NCBI GenBank assembly: GCA_947650365.1
Contig: OX393549.1
Location: 12,778,073-12,842,072 of the forward strand
DNA from: Chamaelirium japonicum
Taxonomy: Eukaryota > Streptophyta > Magnoliopsida > Liliales > Melanthiaceae
Length of the DNA: 64,000 nucleotides
Reading direction: 5' to 3'
Shown here: piece by piece, positions 19,579 through 29,606 of the stretch
Layout: each line of letters starts with the position of its first letter
How positions within the stretch are numbered: position 1 is the first letter of the stretch
Notes under the pieces: generated by a model
Told to the model about the DNA's origin: nothing
Seen by the model: the letters and a program-made list of their open reading frames with translations, nothing else
Databases searched by the model: none
Translations under genes and position numbers: made by a program

Positions 19579-20639
19579 GGAAATTGTATTTATACCCCAA
19601 AAATCTGTAATTAGCCCCCATTTCCAACAAACTTGAACACACCTTTTTTTTTTTTCATTTCATACCCCATTCTTGTTCCAAAAATACCCTTACCCCTTAC
19701 ACCCCACCATCAATACACCCCAGTTAAATGACCCACCCCAACTTGATTATACCCCAATCAAACACATACCCCTTAAATATACCCCAATTATATGCACCCT
19801 TGAATACACCCCACTTTTAAATAAACCCCATGCCGTTGGCTGGTACTTGAAGGCACAGGTAGGGCTGCAACTAGGGCTAGCAATTTTGGACCCGACAGGA
19901 CTCGACATGAAGTTAGCGGGTCTGGGTCAGGGCTAAACGGGTTCGGGTCGTAAATGGGTTGACACGATAGACCCGTTTAATAAACAGGCTGGGTCCGGGT
20001 TTAGGGTTTGGACACGGTAGATCCGGGAAGACCCGTTTAGTATTCAACGGGTCGTGTCGGGTTGGGTCGGGTCTACCAGCAATCCGATACTATAATATAT
20101 AATACCAGTGGGTCTTTCGGGTCAGGTCGGGTCGAGTCGGATTGGGTCGGATCGGGTCAACTGAATAAATCCGGGTGGTAAACTGGTATTACTGGGTCTT
20201 ATCGTGTCTACCTGCTTATTAGCAAGTCGGGGTACCGATTTAGGATCTAGACACGATTAGTTAAACGGGTCGGGTCCGGTTCTAGGGGTTTTGGACACGA
20301 CACGAAACTAGACACGACACCAACCCGACATGACACGACCCATTGCCACCCCTAGCTGCAACTTGGGCCGGCCAACCCGAACCCAACCCGACTTTGGGCG
20401 GGTTAACCCGAACCCACCCTGCACAACCCGGCCAACCCGACGGGTTTGGCTTGGGCTAAGTTTAAACAAACATTGGGATGGGTTGGGGGTACAAAAGACG
20501 CTTGAGTAAGGGCTTTGGGGTTTGGGGTAAAAAAAAAAAGGGGCATTGTTGGTATTAAAGGATTGTTGAGTAAGCTATTGAGAAACGATAGGGATCCGGG
20601 GGCTAATTACAGATTTTTGGGGTATGAATAAAATTTCCC
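19579..20639. mobile_element. TIR element (GGGAAATTTTATTC family), copy 1, carrying a nested hAT MITE
   Basis: The ends are inverted over about 40 bp: (G)GGAAATTGTATTTATACC at the left, and at the right a complement that reads into GGGGTATGAATAAAATTTCCC. The flanks are A runs consistent with an 8-bp duplication (AAAAAAAA). It has no coding capacity. Most of the interior is CCCC- and TACCCC-rich. A hAT MITE interrupts it at 19872-20354. Confidence 0.75.
19872..20354. mobile_element. hAT-type MITE A (TAGGGNTGGCAA ends)
   Basis: 483 bp starting TAGGGCTAGCAA and ending TTGCCACCCCTA, flanked by the perfect 8-bp duplication GCTGCAAC (19864-19871 and 20355-20362). An 8-bp duplication and TAGGG ends are hAT hallmarks. 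The interior is made of repeated GGGTCGGGTC-type words with no ORF. Confidence 0.9.
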
Positions 20640-20982
20640 AAAAAAAATTAGCTTCATACCTTGTTCATTAAACTAGTGCATGCACGTGCCTATCGGCACT
20701 ATAGCGGGCCGCCTTCAATGGCAACACACCTATCGATCGGCAAAGCAACGGGCCACCTTCGGTGGCAACACACCTGTCGGCACTGCAGCGAGCCGCCTTT
20801 GGTGCCAAGACACCCCTTCGGCATGCAGACCCCCCTCGGGATTCTCTCCTACCGGATCTTCTCCTCTTCCCTTTTTTCTCTTTTATTTATCTCTTTCCCT
20901 CTCGATCTTTCTTTCCTTACCTAGCAGCACCCCAAGATCGTGGGGAAGAGAAAGAGAGACCGAGAGTGAGAGAGAGATCGTG

Positions 20983-20984
<2 letters not shown>

Positions 20985-21060
<76 letters not shown>
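20985..21060. repeat. (GA)n microsatellite
   Basis: About 75 bp of GA repeats inside Helitron A, directly downstream of the EXO70 relic. Similar GA tracts recur at 22548-22622, 22826-22887, 24004-24110 and 29534-29604. Confidence 0.95.
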
Positions 21061-21064
<4 letters not shown>

Positions 21065-21199
21065 GTGAAGAAAGAGAGACCCGAACGAAGCCTTTGCCTA
21101 ACTCGAACCAGTTGAACCGAAACCGATCAAACTTGAACTGATTGAACCAGAACCAGTCAAACTTGAGCTGATTGAACCGGAACCGATCAAACCACTTAA

Positions 21200-22225
21200 G
21201 AGATCTGACAATCAGCTCATCATGTACATCCTCCGATGCGAACCACACCGTCGCCGTGTCCCTCGGCACCACCCAGAACTTCTCGTAGAAGCTTAGGTAT
21301 GCAGGCACGATCATGCCGGAGATCAATTCCCTGACATCCTACCTCAACCTTTCATCTGCCACCACCCACTTCGCCTGCAACCGCCACGCCTCCTCGAACG
21401 CCGAGCTGAAACCCCTCATCCGCTCCCACGCCTCCGGAGTCGTAACCTCCGTTGCCAGGACCCTGGTCGGCCCTTGGCCCACGCCAGGCGCTCGCAGCTC
21501 GACGCATAATGCCTCGCCTTCGTCCGGTGCCACATCACCCACTCATTGCCGAGGAGCAGCCGCAACCGTGACAGGGCCGAGGCGGCCGGAGCCGTGACCA
21601 CCAACGAGTCGAAGAATGACTCCGCGAGGGGGGCCAGTACTTGAAGCGGAAAGTCTACGAATATGTCGGTGGGGTAGATCTCTTAGTCCGTGAGGAAGAT
21701 GATGTAGTTCCTCACGTAGCGAGTCAAGGGGTAGACCCCGCCGCTGGCGATGGGTGCTTTGGAGGCTTCCTTCTGGATTGCGACCTCGAATTCGGCGAGC
21801 GTGGCACGGGCAGCCTCGGCGAGCTTGAGGTGATAAGTAAGGACCTAGGATCGGATGGCGAAGGTGGACTCGAAGGAGAAGACGGACTCGATCTCGGGCC
21901 AGAGGTCTGTGAACGCTTTGCACAAATCCATGATCCATAACAGCTTCTCCAGCGACCGCTTCGATCTCGTCATGGACTTTGGGAAGCCGAGGGACGGGAC
22001 GACGATGTCCTGGACGATGTCGGCGAAGCAGGACTCGCTGATGGAGTCTCTGCCGGTGAAGATGTAGTCGCAGAGGATCCACTCGCCGGAGAAGAGGGTC
22101 CTAACGGTGACTTGAGCGGCGCGTAGCCAGGGCTGGATATTGTGGTCGAGGACCTCCCAATCGAGCTTCTGGATCTGGGAGGGGCCAGCTCGCTCGAATC
22201 CGAGGCGATGGAGGAGAGGCAGACC
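21200..22225 (-). pseudogene. EXO70: EXO70 exocyst subunit, degenerate partial copy
   Basis: The minus strand encodes the C-terminal half of a plant EXO70, an exocyst tethering subunit acting in secretion at the plasma membrane. Recognisable segments in order are QKLDWEVLDHNIQPWLRAA, RSLEKLLWIMDLCKAFTDL, LAEFEVAIQKEASKAPI, GGVYPLTRYVRNYIIFL, LLGNEWVMW, and, after a frame change, the typical C-terminal stretch ELISGMIVPAYLSFYEKF. In-frame stops occur at 21845-21847 (TAG), 21683-21685 (TAA) and 21339-21341 (TAG), with a frameshift near 21450-21500. The N-terminal half is missing and no introns are seen, as in most plant EXO70 genes. It lies inside Helitron A in the same orientation, so capture by the Helitron is likely. 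It is not expected to give a working protein. Confidence 0.85.
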
Positions 22226-22547
22226 TGAGAGAGAGATACAAAGAGAGAGAGACGGAGAGAGAGAGAGAGGGGGGGGGTTTTGTCTAGTCAGTATTTGTTT
22301 TGTCCTAGTCAGCTTCCATTTTGTCTAGTCAACATAAAACTGACCTCCCTTGTGTTATATAGTGCATGCCCGTGCCTGTCGGCACTGCAGCGGGCCGCCT
22401 TCGGCGGAAACACACCCCCCGGGCATCACCACCTCCACCGTCGTATGCGACGACAACACACCTGACCGCCTTCAGCATGCCTGTGCCGATTGGCACGAAG
22501 AGGGAGCCTTTAGTGCGACCAACCAACCCCCAACTCCGCTACCCCGG

Positions 22548-22548
22548 G

Positions 22549-22622
<74 letters not shown>
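22548..22622. repeat. (GA)n microsatellite
   Basis: Pure GA repeat inside Helitron B; another lies at 22826-22887. Confidence 0.95.
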
Positions 22623-22624
<2 letters not shown>

Positions 22625-22822
22625 AGGGCCGTCTCGATACAAACTGAGGCCTAAGGCGAAAATTCTAAATGGGACCTTTTTATATTTATTTTTTTTCATA
22701 ATGGGCCGGGCCTAAATGGTGGGTATGGTGGCTGTGGGCTGAGAGACTGCCGACCGTGAGTGAGGTAACCAAATCACCGGACTGTTTTGGTAGCCATTTA
22801 GCACGGGCACAAACACAGACAC

Positions 22823-22889
<67 letters not shown>

Positions 22890-23396
22890 CGTTTAACTAA
22901 TCGTGTCGTGTCTAGTTTCGGGTCATGTCCAAAACCCCTAGACCCGGACCTGACCCATTTAACTAATTGTATCTAGACCCTAAACTAATAAAGTTAAATG
23001 GCCCGCTCCAACTTGATTATACCCCAATCAAACACATACCCCCTTAAATGTACCCTAATTATATGCACTCTTGAATACACCCCACTCTTAAATAAACCCC
23101 ATGCAGTTGGCTGGTACTTGAAGGTAGGGGTGGCAATCCTTGACCCGACCCGAACCTGACCCGAAGTTAGCGGGTTTAGATTTGGCCTAAACAGGTTCGG
23201 GTCATATAAGGGTCAAACCGATTGACCCGTTTATTTAATGGGTCGGGTTCGTGTTTGTACTTATAGCCCGATTGACCCAACTTGACCAGTTTACCAAATG
23301 GGTCGTGTCAACCCGACCCGACCCGACCCGAGCCAACCTGACCCAATCCGATCAAATCCGGCCCAATCCGACTTGTCTTGACCCAACCCGGTAGGT

Positions 23397-23635
23397 TTAC
23401 ACTTTGCCCCTATGTGGTTTTGCTCAAAAACACTTAACTCCCATGTAGTTTATTTTGTTCCAAATCGCTCCCTAAAGTTTGAAATGTTAGCACAATACAC
23501 CCTTTTGTCAACTACATAATTTCCTTGTTTGGTGATTTTTATCTGATCGAAACTGAAATAAAGGGGGCAAAATGTTGTTTTATAGCTATAGGGGGTTTAG
23601 TGTTTTTAAGCTAAACTTCAGGGGGCAAAGTGTAA
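23397..23635. mobile_element. MITE with TTACACTTTGCCCC ends, copy 1
   Basis: 239 bp beginning TTACACTTTGCCCC and ending GGGGGCAAAGTGTAA. Another near-full copy lies at 24907-25147, a right-half copy at about 26380-26470, and a degenerate one at 32263-32547. No ORF. Confidence 0.75.
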
Positions 23636-23999
23636 TTTAATCTAAAGATTCTTATAATAATTGAGATTTGAGAGTGATTTTCGTGAGGGATTTCAGATGA
23701 TTGGGTTGCCTTCTTTGTGAGCCAATTAATTCTGTATTAATTGAGGGACTTCCCTTGTGAAGAAGTGAAAGGATGAGCCCCACTCTATGGTTAGATCAAG
23801 AGATGATGATCAAATCTATCCCTTGTGAAGAAGTGTCGGCACTGCAGCGGGCCGCCTTCGGCGGCAACACACCCCCCGGGTATCACCACCCCCACTGTCG
23901 TATGCGATGACAACACACCTGACCGCCTTGGCATGCCCGTGCCGATTGGCACGAAGCGGGAGCCTTCAGTGCGACCAACCAACCCCCAACTCCGCTACC

Positions 24000-24003
<4 letters not shown>

Positions 24004-24080
<77 letters not shown>

Positions 24081-24110
24081 TGGGGAAAGAGAGAGAGAGA
24101 GAGAGAGAGC
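24004..24110. repeat. interrupted (GA)n microsatellite
   Basis: GA repeats broken by single T and by a GACCGTGGGGAAA insert. Confidence 0.9.
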
Positions 24111-24906
24111 AAGGCCGTCTCGATACAAACTGAGGCCTAAGGCGAAAATTTAATGGGTCGTGTCAACCCATTAAACGGGTTCGGGTCATATAAGGGTCAA
24201 CCCGATCGACCCGTTTATTTAATGGGTCGGGTTCGGGTTTGTACTTATAGCCCAATTGGCCCGACTTGACCAGTTTACCAAATGGGTCGTGTCAACCCGA
24301 CCCGACCCGAGCCAACCCGACCCAATCCGACCCAACCTGACCCGACACGACCCGACCCGTTTAGTAAACGGGTTAAACGGGTCGGGTCAGGTCGGGTTTG
24401 GGTTTAAGTTGTTGACCCGTTTATTAAATGGGTCGGGTTCGGGTTGGGTGTTTTGCCCTTATACCTATGTCTCAACCCAACCCGATCGACCCGACCCATT
24501 GCCACCACTACTTGAAGGCAGACGTAGGGCTGCAACTTGGGCGGGCCAACCAGAACCCAACCCGAGCCCAGACCCGAACCCAACCCCAATTTGGGCGGGC
24601 TAACCTGAACCCAACCCGAATTATTTCTCCTCTACCATATTGAAGCCGATCAACCCATCCCGCACAACCTGATCAACCTGGCCAACCCGACGAATTAGGC
24701 TAGGGCTAAGGAAGTTCAAACAGACCTTGGGTTGGGTTGGGGGTACAAAAGATGCTAAGTTAGGGCTTTGAGGTTTGGGGTACAAAAGAAAAGGGCAATG
24801 TTGGTATTAAAGGGTCACTGAGTAAGTTATTGAGAAACGATAGGGAGACGGGGGCTAGTTACAGAGTTTTGGGGTATGAATAAAATTTCCCAAAGATTAG
24901 GATAAA

Positions 24907-25147
24907 TTACACTTTGCCCCTATGTAGTTTTACTCAAAAACACTTAACTCCCATGTAGTTTATTTTGTTCCAAATCGCTCCCTAAAGTTTGAAATGTTAG
25001 CACAATACACCCTTTTGTCAACTACATAATTTCCTTGTTTGGTGATTTCTATCTGATCGAAACTGAATTGAAGGGGGCAAAATGTTGTTTTATAGCTATA
25101 AGGGGGTTTAGTGTTTTTAAGTTAAACTTTTGGGGGGCAAAGTGTAA
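24907..25147. mobile_element. MITE with TTACACTTTGCCCC ends, copy 2
   Basis: Same ends and interior as 23397-23635. The following flank AAAGATTCTTATATTAATTG is also shared with copy 1, so the duplication includes surrounding sequence. Confidence 0.75.
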
Positions 25148-25469
25148 TTTACTCTAAAGATTCTTATATTAATTGAAATTTGAGAGTGATTTTTGTAAGG
25201 GATTTGGGGTGATTTTTATAGGGAAATTTTATTCATACCCCAAAAATCTGTAATTAGCCCCGTATCCCTATCGTTTCTCAATAACTTACTCAAGAATCCT
25301 TTAATACCAACAATGCCCTTTTTTTTTGTACCCCAAACCCCAAAGCCCTTACTCAAGCGTCTTCTGTACCCCCAACCCATCCCAATGTTTGTTTAAACTT
25401 AGCCCAAGCCCAACCCGTCGGGTTGTGCGGGGTGGGTTCGGGTTAACCCGCCCAAAGTCGGGTTGGGTT

Positions 25470-25643
25470 CGGGTTGGCCCGCCCAAGTTGCAGCTAGGGG
25501 TGGCAATGGGTCGGGTCGTGTCGGGTTCGGGTTGGCCCGCCCAAGTTGCAGCTAGGGGTGGCAATGGGTCGGGTCGTGTCGGGTTCGGGTTGGCCCGCCC
25601 AAGTTGCTGCTAGGGGTGGCAATGGGTCGGGTCGTGTCGGGTT
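25470..25643. repeat. 58-bp triplication across a hAT insertion junction
   Basis: The unit from GGCCCGCCCAAGTTGC to the hAT terminus TAGGGGTGGCAATGGG recurs at about 25479, 25537 and 25595. Each unit holds host flank, target duplicate and TIR. This pattern could arise from repeated aberrant excision or repair at the hAT end, or from unequal exchange. Confidence 0.85.
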
Positions 25644-26082
25644 CGTGTCGTGTTTAGTTTCGTGTCGTGCCCAAAACCCCTAGACCCAGACCCGACCCGT
25701 TTAACGAATCGTGTCTAGATTCTAAACCTGTACCCGACTCGCTAATAAACGGGTAGACACGATAAGACCCAATAATACCCGTTTACCACCCGGATATATT
25801 CAGTTGACCCGATTCGACCCAATCCGACTCGACCCGACTTGACCCGAAAGACTCGCTGGTATTATATATTATAGTATCGGATTGCTGGTAGACCCGACAC
25901 GACCCGTTGAATACTAAACGGGTCTTCCCGGGTCTACCGTGTCCAGACCCTAGACCCGGACCCGGCCCGTTTATTAAACGGGTCTATCGTGTCAACCCGT
26001 TTACGACCCGAACCCGTTTAGCCCTGACCCAGATACGCTAACTTCGTGTCGAGTCCTATCGGGTCCGAAATTGCCAGCCCTA
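25495..26082. mobile_element. hAT-type MITE C
   Basis: Begins TAGGGGTGGCAATGGG and ends AATTGCCAGCCCTA, flanked by GTTGCAGC on both sides (25487-25494 and 26083-26090), the reverse complement of the duplicate at hAT A. The left terminus is present three times because of the 58-bp triplication. Confidence 0.8.
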
Positions 26083-26733
26083 GTTGCAGCCCTACCTGTG
26101 CCTTCAAGTACCAGCCAACGGCATGGGGTTTATTTAAAAGTGGGGTGTATTCAAGAGTGCATATAATTGAGATATATTTAAGGGATATGTATTTGATTGA
26201 GGTATAATCAAGCTGGGGCGGGCCATTTTACTGGGGTGTATTGATGGTGGGGTGTAAGGGGTAAGGGTATTTTTGGAACAGGAATGAGGTATGAAAAAAA
26301 AATGGGGTGTGTTCAAGTTTGTTGAAATTGGGGGCTAATTATAGATATTTGGGGTATGAATAAAATTTCCCTTTTTATATGATCGAAACTGAATTGAAGG
26401 GGGCAAAATGTTGTTTTATAGCTATAAGGGGGTTTAGTGTTTTTAAGTTAAACTTAGGGGGCAAAGTATAATTTACTCTAAAGATTCTTATATTAATTGA
26501 GATTTGAGAGTGATTTTTGTGAGGGATTTCGGGTGATTGGGTTGTCTTCTTTGTGAGCCAATTAATTATGTATTAATTGAGGGACTTCCCTTGTGAAGAA
26601 GTGAAGGGATGAGTCCCATTCTATGGTTAGATCAAGAGATGATGATCAAATATATCCGTCCATTTTTGTCTAGTCAGCAAGTTGTTCCGTTTTGTCTAGT
26701 CAGCATGTAGACCGCCGTCCCTTGTTATATAGA

Positions 26734-27754
26734 TATCCTCAAATGGGCATGTGGTGGAATGGTCATATTGGTGGCATCACGCACGGGGCGACATGGGTGG
26801 TAGGATGTAGGGTGCATGATGCGAATGATAGGTGCACTTGGCACTTCCGCCATCCAGTTGGTCACTTGAGTTCGGGTTCAGATCGAGCTGACTCGATGGT
26901 TTCCAACCGCTGGGCTGGGTCTGAGTTACCTTGTGGACTCAGTAGTTTCAACTGTTGGGCCATGTAGTTACTAGTCCATTGGCCCTTTCCGCTACATGGA
27001 TTGGTTGCCTGACTATCTATATAAGCAACTCATTCCTCTCCATTTCTTTTAGGATTAATGTGTGAGAGGTCCCTGACAACAAATCCATCCAGTGAACATG
27101 CCACCTTAAAGTTTAATTTAGCCTACTCTGCCTTTTTAGGTAAACCCAAAACTATCCCCCCCCCCCTCCTTTAATTTTGTTCTCCCATCTCTCTCGAGCA
27201 GCTCCGACAGTGGCGGCTGCAGCAAAGGTGGCAGCGAGCAGCTCCGAAGACGATGTGTTCGGCAAGCAGCAGAGGCAGAGGCGGCGGCAACGGTAGCAAC
27301 GAGCAGCTCCGACTACGGCATTCGGTTCGGTGGAGGATACTAGGTCTAGGGTTCATGCCATGGCATGTAGATCTCAAGGTTACGGTTAGGGTTAGGTTTA
27401 ACTTCGGTTTGTCGACGGTGGCGTTCGGTGGTTCGGTTCGGTGGCGGTAAGCAGCTCCAGTGGCAACAAGCAATTCAGTTGTCGGCTAGGTGGTTCATTG
27501 GTTCGCTGGCATACCAAAAAATAATTTGAAATATTGTAGGTGAAGGATAATTTCATCCACAACATTTCAAAGTTCTTAGGCTTAACCAATCTTTTTGTCA
27601 ACGGCTCACTAAGTCTTCCATTCTATTATTCCTTGGCAACTTAGTTCTATACCTTTTTGTTAAAAAAAGAACAAAACTCTCTTTTTGATCTGTTCGGAGA
27701 TTCAAAAATAGTGTGTTCATCATTGTTAATTATAAGTGTTCCGATTGTTTCAAA
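26734..27754. other. no gene recognised; GCAGCTCCGA-type minisatellite at 27190-27320
   Basis: No frame has recognisable homology. 27190-27320 contains several repeats of GAGCAGCTCCGA with GGCAGCGG/CGGCAACG filler. 27370-27460 is rich in GGTTCGGTGG words. Confidence 0.45.
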
Positions 27755-28288
27755 TATAGGGATGAGCGTCGGTTTTGTCGGTTTTTTTTTTTTTTTCGGT
27801 TTTCGAAAAATCAAAACCGAAACCGAAACCGAAATGGTCGGTTTTTGTCGGTTCGGTGTGATCGGTTTTCGGTTCGGTTTCAGTTGATATGAGGTATGCT
27901 AGAGCCCTTGGCTCTTGAATCTTGATCGTCAGTTCGTCACAAATCAGTGGATGATTGTGTCCTTACATAGTGCCAAAATGTAAGTATAAAGAAAAATCAA
28001 CTGACGTTCACTCTTTTGAAGCATCGTAGATGTAACATAATTATTTCATACTTGTACTTACTGGAAACAAAAGTATTATGACCGTTGGGTTTATGATTTA
28101 AGGAGTCGGGTCGGTTTTTTTCGGTTTCGGTTCGGTGTTCCATACCCGGGAACCGAAACCGAAACTGATTTAATCGGTTTTGTCGGTTCGGTTTGTTTTC
28201 GGTTCGATTTGATGTTCGGTTCGGTTATTTCGGTTAAATTTTGGTCGGTTTCGGTTAGGCGGTTCAGCTCGGTTTTTGCACAGCCCTA
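27755..28288. mobile_element. hAT-type MITE F (GGTTCGGTTT-rich)
   Basis: Ends read TATAGGGATGAGC on the left and GCACAGCCCTA on the right, with the exact 8-bp duplication GTTTCAAA (27747-27754 and 28289-28296). The interior is CGGTTTCGGTT-type simple sequence on both sides of an unrelated insert of about 220 bp (27885-28105). Confidence 0.75.
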
Positions 28289-28489
28289 GTTTCAAAGTAG
28301 TTTAAATTTTATTGCAATATACTGTACACTAATTAGACTTTAAACGGGACAATTTAGCATATTCGGGACAATTTCGCTATATCCTTTGCACCATAAGAGG
28401 AGGCATCATTTTTTCTTAAAAGAAAGCGAATTGGATTCGTGAATTCTATCTAGTTTGTGTGCATAAATTATTGTTCCAATGATTGATTT

Positions 28490-29173
28490 TTTCTTTTTCT
28501 CCCCCTTTTCTCTCCTGGACTAGGGCTTCCTCAATTCTTTCTTGGCCTCCTCGGATGCCAACGGTGGCTCTGGGGAGGCCAAGACCTTGGTCCGGTGGCA
28601 CGCTTGGGACAGGATTTTGTCCTTTTTTTGTGATCATTATGCCAGAGATGCAATGGTGAGCTTTTCTTCGGTTCAACGGCTCCCACTTGGTGACGGGGGT
28701 GTGATATCTCGTCGGAGGCAGTCGAAGAATCAGATCTAGCCTCGATCCCCTAGTTGGCGTCGATGGATGTCTGGGTCACCTCCTCTGGCCGGAGTTGCGG
28801 GTCCCCGTGCCGCGGTGGTGGCGGCGGTTGACGGAAGAAGGTGAGAAACTATGAATCCTTCCAGGTTAGTCGGCTGTCGGAGATGGTGTACTTGGTTTTG
28901 GGGTGTTGCTTTGTTGTTTTGGTTCCCCCCACCCACCCACACACACACACACACCTTTTTTTTTCTTTGTGCTTGTGTGCGATGGGGTTCGCTGTCGTGC
29001 ATTCTGTGGTTTGTTCTAACCGGGGGCTGCCTTCTCGAGGCTAAGTCCCCTTTCTCTCCACTTAATGGTGGTGGTTGTCTAGCGACCTGGTGGCGGTCTA
29101 GTCGCTTGCGCCAGGCTGTGGCAAATCCTAGGGGTCGTTTTGACCTCCCCTTTGCATAAACCAAAAAAAAAAA
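28490..29173 (+). repeat. poly-A-terminated retroposon-like segment
   Basis: GC-rich segment ending AAACC plus an A tract at 29163-29173. The start (CTCCCCCTTTTCTCTC...GGACTAGGG) resembles the start of the interrupted fragment around 5520-5550/18971. There is no domain; it is probably LINE-derived untranslated sequence. A second such segment ends at 29427-29437. Confidence 0.35.
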
Positions 29174-29214
29174 CGATGGATCTTCTAAATAGAAATCACC
29201 AATTGTTCCCACAA

Positions 29215-29437
29215 TAGTTAGTAGGCATTGGTGTTTTCCGCCGAAGTGGTAAGGTCTATCGTGGTGGTGATGTTGTGTCCCCACCGGTGTGGCAGTGTGT
29301 GCATCCGCCGGTGTAAGGCGGTGTTCTTCGCCGGTTGTGGCGGTGTTGGTTGTTTCTCCACCGGGATGTGGTGGTTTGTTGTGCTGCTTCCGCCAGGCCG
29401 TGGTGGCTTGCCCTTTCTAGATACCCAAAAAAAAAAA
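29215..29437 (+). repeat. short poly-A-terminated segment with CACCGG(T/G) words
   Basis: Repeated CCGCCGGTG/CACCGG-type words followed by GATACCC and 11 A residues. It is similar in style to 19430-19578. Confidence 0.3.
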
Positions 29438-29530
29438 GTAGGCATTGGATTTTCCACACATAGGAATTTAGGGTTTAATGTAATCGTCACTCCCCTCCAC
29501 ATTTTGGCAAAATATTTCCTGGATCTGAAT

Positions 29531-29606
<76 letters not shown>

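Larger units (their letters stand above)
20673..22360 (-). mobile_element. Helitron A carrying an EXO70 gene fragment
   Basis: On the minus strand the 3' end reads hairpin GTGCC-GATA-GGCAC, 9 bases, then CTAG at 20673, followed by T in the flank: the Helitron 3' signature. The other end, near 22360, reads TATATAACACAAGGG, like the 5' terminus of Helitron B (TCTATATAACAAGGG at 26733). Subterminal words such as GCGGGCCGCC with GGCAACACACC are shared among the copies. The cargo is a degenerate EXO70 coding segment in the same orientation. There is no Rep/helicase, so it is non-autonomous. The 5' TC is not intact. Confidence 0.7.
23125..24510. mobile_element. hAT-type element B with internal insertions
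   Basis: Starts TAGGGGTGGCAATCC and ends ATTGCCACCACTA. Perfect 8-bp duplication CTTGAAGG at 23117-23124 and 24511-24518. The interior contains a TTACACTTTGCCCC MITE (23397-23635), duplicated Helitron sequence, GA tracts, and at 24148-24480 a second copy of hAT-type GGGTCGGGTT sequence, so it is a composite. The outer ends are clear; the inner history is not. Confidence 0.75.
22985..24891. mobile_element. TIR element (GGGAAATTTTATTC family), copy 3, truncated and split
   Basis: The left part (22985-23124) matches 19725-19860 of copy 1. The right part (24519-24891) matches the right half and ends GAATAAAATTTCCC. The two parts are separated by hAT element B, whose 8-bp duplication is intact. 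The left terminus is missing and replaced by hAT-like sequence near 22887-22980. Confidence 0.65.
25221..26371. mobile_element. TIR element (GGGAAATTTTATTC family), copy 2, inverted, with nested hAT MITE
   Basis: 1151 bp. The ends GGGAAATTTTATTCATACC are inverted and near-perfect, with the 8-bp duplication TTTTTATA at 25213-25220 and 26372-26379. It runs in the opposite orientation to copy 1 (19579-20639). It carries hAT element C at the same internal position as hAT A in copy 1, which implies that the composite moved after the hAT insertion or was duplicated. Confidence 0.85.
22360..26733 (-). mobile_element. Helitron B, hollowed out by nested elements, head-to-tail with Helitron A
   Basis: The minus-strand 5' end TCTATATAACAAGGG begins at 26733 and is preceded by A. 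The 3' end, hairpin GTGCC-GACA-GGCAC then GGGCATGCACTA, abuts Helitron A near 22360. The interior is filled with later insertions (TIR elements, hAT MITEs, GA tracts). A 180-bp segment is present twice (23638-23822 and 26478-26657), so part of this Helitron has been duplicated. Confidence 0.55.

Noticed and set aside
20883..21326. ORFs across GA/CT tracts (also 22350-22699, 23883-24140, 29228-29614)
   Set aside because: Arg-Glu or Ser-Leu dipeptide runs from microsatellites.
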